Shown here piece by piece: positions 21,505 through 24,253 of a stretch of DNA of 24,253 nucleotides. Made by a program: the position numbers and the translations under genes. A model generated the notes under the pieces. That model saw only the letters and a program-made list of their open reading frames with translations. It made no database searches and was not told where the DNA came from. The stretch covers positions 92,212-116,464 of the forward strand of contig DGTS01000037.1 of NCBI GenBank assembly GCA_002394385.1, read 5' to 3'. How positions within the stretch are numbered: the stretch's first letter is position 1; the number at the start of each line of letters is the position of its first letter. The DNA is from Prevotella sp. UBA4330 (GTDB taxonomy: Bacteria > Bacteroidota > Bacteroidia > Bacteroidales > Bacteroidaceae).

Positions 21505-23007
21505 ATGACTGAAATGGCTGAAAGAAAGAAGAGGGAAAAGGTACCCAACATGGAGTCGCTGACAATGGGAAATTGCACCATTTCGCTTACTCTTGATACA
21601 AGATATAGAGACGACAATGGCAAATACCATGCATCCATCCGTTTTACCGTGAATGGCAGTAGATACTTCTTCCATTTGGGTAACAAATATACAGTAGAGG
21701 AATTTGATGCCATCAGTAAGGCTGATGGTCGTGGACGTGGTGGTAACCAGAGTCAGAACTTCATTGACAGGAACAGGCTGGTCGAGCTTTACAACCAGTA
21801 TGTTGATCTTGTACGGGATATGTATAACAAGGGAACACTGAAATCTGTTGATAATATCCGTGCCGTCATTACCGGGCGCATTTCCTCCTATGGCAATTCG
21901 GATGAAGGTACTACACCTTATGCCAACTCGTTCATTGGACTGTGGAATGAAGTTATATCGCAGAAGAAAGCCAGTACGGCAGAGACCTATCGTAATGCAC
22001 GAGACTGTTTCATCAAGAGCAAAGTCTATGATGCTAAGGATGGCTATAATGTAGATGTGGCTATGATCAAGGCGTGGATTGCCTATATGAAGGAGATGGG
22101 GTACACGCAAACGACCATCGGTTTCTACCTTCGTGCTATTCGCGTGGTCTTCAAGGCCTGTATCAGTAATGGCTATATGCGTGAGAAGGACTATCCGTTC
22201 AGTGCTACAGACCCGATGAAAGTGAAGATTCCGTCTGGCTCCTCACGCAAGGCAGAGTTCCTAACGGTTGAGCAAATGACAGAACTATATGAGTTTTATA
22301 CGGATGGTATAATCCCTAAAACTTATAAGCATCCAGAGCAGATGAAACAGAGTCTGGGCATGTTCCTTGCCCAATATCTTTGCAATGGATGCAATCTCTA
22401 TGACCTAGCTTTGCTCCGCTACGAAGACTACTATGACTTCTCTGAGCATAAGGCGCTACGTTTTTATCGCCACAAGACGAAGGATCATTCTGAATCTGGT
22501 TCCGAGGTAATCATCCCTATCATTCCTCCACTGAAAAGGATATTGGACGATTGGGCTACACCAGCCAAGAAGGGTGAGTTGCTTTTTCCCTTTCTTCTTG
22601 GCGAAGGCATCGACCCCGACAGCAAGAAGGCCAGGGACAAGATACATCAAGAGAATCATAATGTGGCAGACAGGGTGAAGAAGATAGCAAAGATTATGGA
22701 ATGGGAGATAGAACCTTCATCAACGTTTGCCCGTCATAGTTTTGCAACCAATATGAGCCGTGCGAAGGTGCCAATGGATTACATCAGCTTTGCTATGGGC
22801 CATTCTGTGGGTAACACGGGGCAGATAACCAAGCGTTATATCTCACCTTATCCCATTGAGGAACAGATGCAGTATAACTCCTATTTACTGAATCTCGAAG
22901 AATTGAAGTCCCTGCGTCAGAAGGATTTCAGCAAAGAGGAATTAGTCAAAATGGTTAAGGAATCGATGACGAAAGAAGAGTTGTTGAGTCTGCTTTTGGA
23001 CAAGTAG
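21505..23007 (+). CDS. Tyrosine recombinase (integrase) of a Bacteroidetes integrative element
   Basis: 500 aa from ATG 21505; an in-frame TTG three codons earlier is less likely. Residues about 25-130 form an arm-binding region, 140-240 the core-binding helices, 250-450 the catalytic domain. Catalytic residues seen: Lys324 in YRHKTKD, Arg410 in STFARHSFATN, His433 in MGHSVGNT and nucleophile Tyr445 in TKRYISPY. The box that normally supplies Arg I reads CNGCNLYDLALL, with Asn or Cys where Arg is expected; IntDOT of CTnDOT is a known relative with a substituted Arg I. It sits 215 bases from the tRNA-Asn half and reads into the presumed element. Confidence 0.93.
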   Translation: MTEMAERKKREKVPNMESLTMGNCTISLTLDTRYRDDNGKYHASIRFTVNGSRYFFHLGNKYTVEEFDAISKADGRGRGGNQSQNFIDRNRLVELYNQYVDLVRDMYNKGTLKSVDNIRAVITGRISSYGNSDEGTTPYANSFIGLWNEVISQKKASTAETYRNARDCFIKSKVYDAKDGYNVDVAMIKAWIAYMKEMGYTQTTIGFYLRAIRVVFKACISNGYMREKDYPFSATDPMKVKIPSGSSRKAEFLTVEQMTELYEFYTDGIIPKTYKHPEQMKQSLGMFLAQYLCNGCNLYDLALLRYEDYYDFSEHKALRFYRHKTKDHSESGSEVIIPIIPPLKRILDDWATPAKKGELLFPFLLGEGIDPDSKKARDKIHQENHNVADRVKKIAKIMEWEIEPSSTFARHSFATNMSRAKVPMDYISFAMGHSVGNTGQITKRYISPYPIEEQMQYNSYLLNLEELKSLRQKDFSKEELVKMVKESMTKEELLSLLLDK

Positions 23008-23063
23008 AAGGCTAAAAAACGAGAAAAGATAGATTAAGTGTGCCAAGATACAAAGAAAAGTCG

Positions 23064-23072
23064 TACCTTTGC
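23064..23072 (+). promoter_or_regulatory. -7 box of the Abi gene
   Basis: TACCTTTGC, 17 bases before the ATG at 23090; no well-placed TTTG upstream. The defence gene therefore has its own promoter, independent of the integrase. Confidence 0.5.
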
Positions 23073-23089
23073 ACTCGTTCAATTAAAAT

Positions 23090-24004
23090 ATGATGAAACA
23101 AGCAACGACATTAGAACAACAAATAGCAAAACTACGGAGTAGGAAAGTAGAGATTGCTGATGAAGAGAAGGCAAAAGAGGTTCTTCTCGACATTGGTTAT
23201 TACCGCCTTGGTTTTTATTTCTTCCCTTTTGAGAAGTCATATCCTAATCTTAGGAATCGGGATCATATGATGCAAGATGGTACGAAATTTGAAGATGCTG
23301 TTGCCTTATATTATTTTGACTTTGATGTTCGGAACCTGTTGAATAGGTATATCAGCCGTATAGAAGTGGCCTTCCGGACTTATATGACCTATTATCTTAG
23401 CAATAAGTACGCTAATGATACCACATGGTTTGTTAATCCAAGTGTTGTTAGTCAGACCTTCTGTGATAATTTTGAGACAACTTGTTATATCTCAATAAAG
23501 AAAAATGCGGCAATACGTCGTCATCATTCAAAGTATAGGAGTGATCAGTATGCCCCTGCATGGAAAACCATGGAATATATGACCCTTGGCAATATGCTGG
23601 TGTTATACCAGAATTTGCTGGTGCTGGAAGACAAACGCACCATTGCCAAACATTTCGGAATCAATCAAACAGCAGTGTTTGAGAATTACATGGAATGTAT
23701 TCGCTGCATCCGCAATATCTGCGCTCATGGCTCTGTTTTGTATGATACCAAGTTGTACTATCGAATCATGCGAGGCCCGGCTGGAAGACTGACACCATCT
23801 GAGAATGGCAGTTTTGGTGGTGCCATAAAGGTTATATCCTACATGGTAGGTAGAGTCTCTACCAACCGTCGCCATGAGATGATTGTCAAACTGAATGATG
23901 CCTATATGAGGTGCATAAACAAGAATCCCAAGTTGCAACAAATTATTGAAGATGCGTCAAACTTGATGTGGGATTTGCCTAATATCTCCCAATTAGAGCG
24001 GTAA
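23090..24004 (+). CDS. Abi_2 family abortive-infection protein (AbiD/AbiF-like, HEPN-type)
   Basis: 304 aa; two adjacent ATGs (23090, 23093) are possible. The opening KQATTLEQQIAKLRSRKVEIADEEKAKEVLLDIGYYRLGFYFFPFE is the characteristic N-terminus of Abi_2 proteins, followed by EDAVALYYFDFDVRNLLNRYISRIEVAFRT. A RNICAH motif (Arg208 to His213) fits the RxxxxH signature of HEPN ribonucleases, the superfamily to which Abi_2 has been assigned. Expected role: on phage infection it cuts RNA and stops growth of the infected cell. Neither the trigger nor an antitoxin is visible; no small partner gene lies next to it. It follows the integrase by 82 bases, a typical cargo position. Confidence 0.88.
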   Translation: MMKQATTLEQQIAKLRSRKVEIADEEKAKEVLLDIGYYRLGFYFFPFEKSYPNLRNRDHMMQDGTKFEDAVALYYFDFDVRNLLNRYISRIEVAFRTYMTYYLSNKYANDTTWFVNPSVVSQTFCDNFETTCYISIKKNAAIRRHHSKYRSDQYAPAWKTMEYMTLGNMLVLYQNLLVLEDKRTIAKHFGINQTAVFENYMECIRCIRNICAHGSVLYDTKLYYRIMRGPAGRLTPSENGSFGGAIKVISYMVGRVSTNRRHEMIVKLNDAYMRCINKNPKLQQIIEDASNLMWDLPNISQLER

Positions 24005-24037
24005 AAAGCAAAAAAAGTAAAAATTTGCCGCGTAAAA

Positions 24038-24070
24038 TTTGGAAGATATTAATTAATTAACTAACTTTGC
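24038..24070 (+). promoter_or_regulatory. Strong promoter of the gene at the window edge
   Basis: TTTG (24038-24041), exactly 20 bases, TAACTTTGC (24062-24070). Predicted start near 24076. Confidence 0.65.
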
Positions 24071-24075
24071 AGCGC

Positions 24076-24191
24076 AAAAGTGCCAGTGGATGCCTTTGTC
24101 GCTCCACTCACACTCTAAAAGGATTGAATGTGGCTTTCACCTTAGTCGTGTGAGCCACTATCTTTTTATAGACAGGATAGGTTGGATAACT
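24076..24191 (+). promoter_or_regulatory. Structured leader of about 115 bases
   Basis: Two possible stem-loops: AGTGGA/TCCACT (about 24084-24107) and GTGGCT/AGCCAC (about 24130-24157). The leader is much longer than most in this window, so it may hold cis-regulation or a small RNA. No known riboswitch was recognised. Confidence 0.35.
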
Positions 24192-24253
24192 ATGGGTAAA
24201 TGGATTGACGAACGTGCATGGACTGTTGCCATGTATATATGCTATATTCTTGG
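24192..24253 (+). CDS. Start of a truncated gene, function unknown
   Basis: ATG 24192 opens a frame that stays open to the window end: MGKWIDERAWTVAMYICYIL (20 codons and two bases). A hydrophobic stretch begins after residue 10. The strong promoter upstream supports a real gene, but a product cannot be assigned. An alternative is that the promoter drives a small RNA and this frame is chance. Confidence 0.4.
   Translation, partial: MGKWIDERAWTVAMYICYIL

Overview
The window looks like a chromosome segment from a Bacteroidales bacterium, most probably Prevotellaceae (Prevotella or Segatella). The evidence is the recurrent TAnnTTTGC -7 box, several with a TTTG about 20 bases upstream; weak or absent Shine-Dalgarno sequences; exported glycosidases; and intergenic tracts full of dispersed short repeats. 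No rRNA or intact tRNA is present. All assignments come from reading motifs by eye, with no database search.

Layout. (1) 1-5251: repeat-rich intergenic DNA, then a minus-strand pair of exported carbohydrate enzymes. The upstream gene is an unusual single-chain fusion of a cellobiose-2-epimerase-like domain to a GH30-like glycosidase; the downstream gene is a GH13 alpha-glucosidase. (2) 5252-7045: divergent intergenic region with a 22-bp tandem array and a perfect 26-bp inverted repeat, an exported SH3b protein, a small exported protein, and a terminator/repeat block. (3) 7046-11658, minus strand: uxuA and uxuB (hexuronate catabolism: fructuronate to mannonate to 2-keto-3-deoxygluconate), separated by a 281-bp repeat block, and a MATE exporter. 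(4) 11828-14641, plus strand: DUF1893 protein, ECF S-component-like membrane protein, aldo/keto reductase with two ferredoxin-type [4Fe-4S] motifs, and a flavin reductase-like protein. (5) 14669-17372, minus strand: a compact six-gene cluster of mostly uncharacterised small proteins behind one visible promoter. (6) 17580-17919: a promoter-to-terminator stretch with extensive secondary structure and no convincing protein, a candidate non-coding RNA. (7) 17984-20862: an AT-rich type II restriction-modification pair in which two different DNA amino-methyltransferases are fused in one protein. (8) 20863-21504: a repeat array with covarying hairpins, a terminator, and a precise 43-nt 3' half of tRNA-Asn. 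(9) 21505-end: tyrosine recombinase, Abi_2/HEPN abortive-infection protein, and a strong promoter with a structured leader before a truncated gene. I read this as one end of an integrative element inserted in tRNA-Asn, extending to the right.

The most interesting items are the candidate ncRNA, the epimerase-GH30 fusion, the fused dual methyltransferase with its nuclease, the tRNA-Asn att scar with integrase and Abi cargo, and three copies of a dispersed repeat that can form either a C/G hairpin or a tight four-tract G-quadruplex. The two defence loci (restriction-modification and Abi) lie on opposite sides of the tRNA scar, so they were probably acquired separately.
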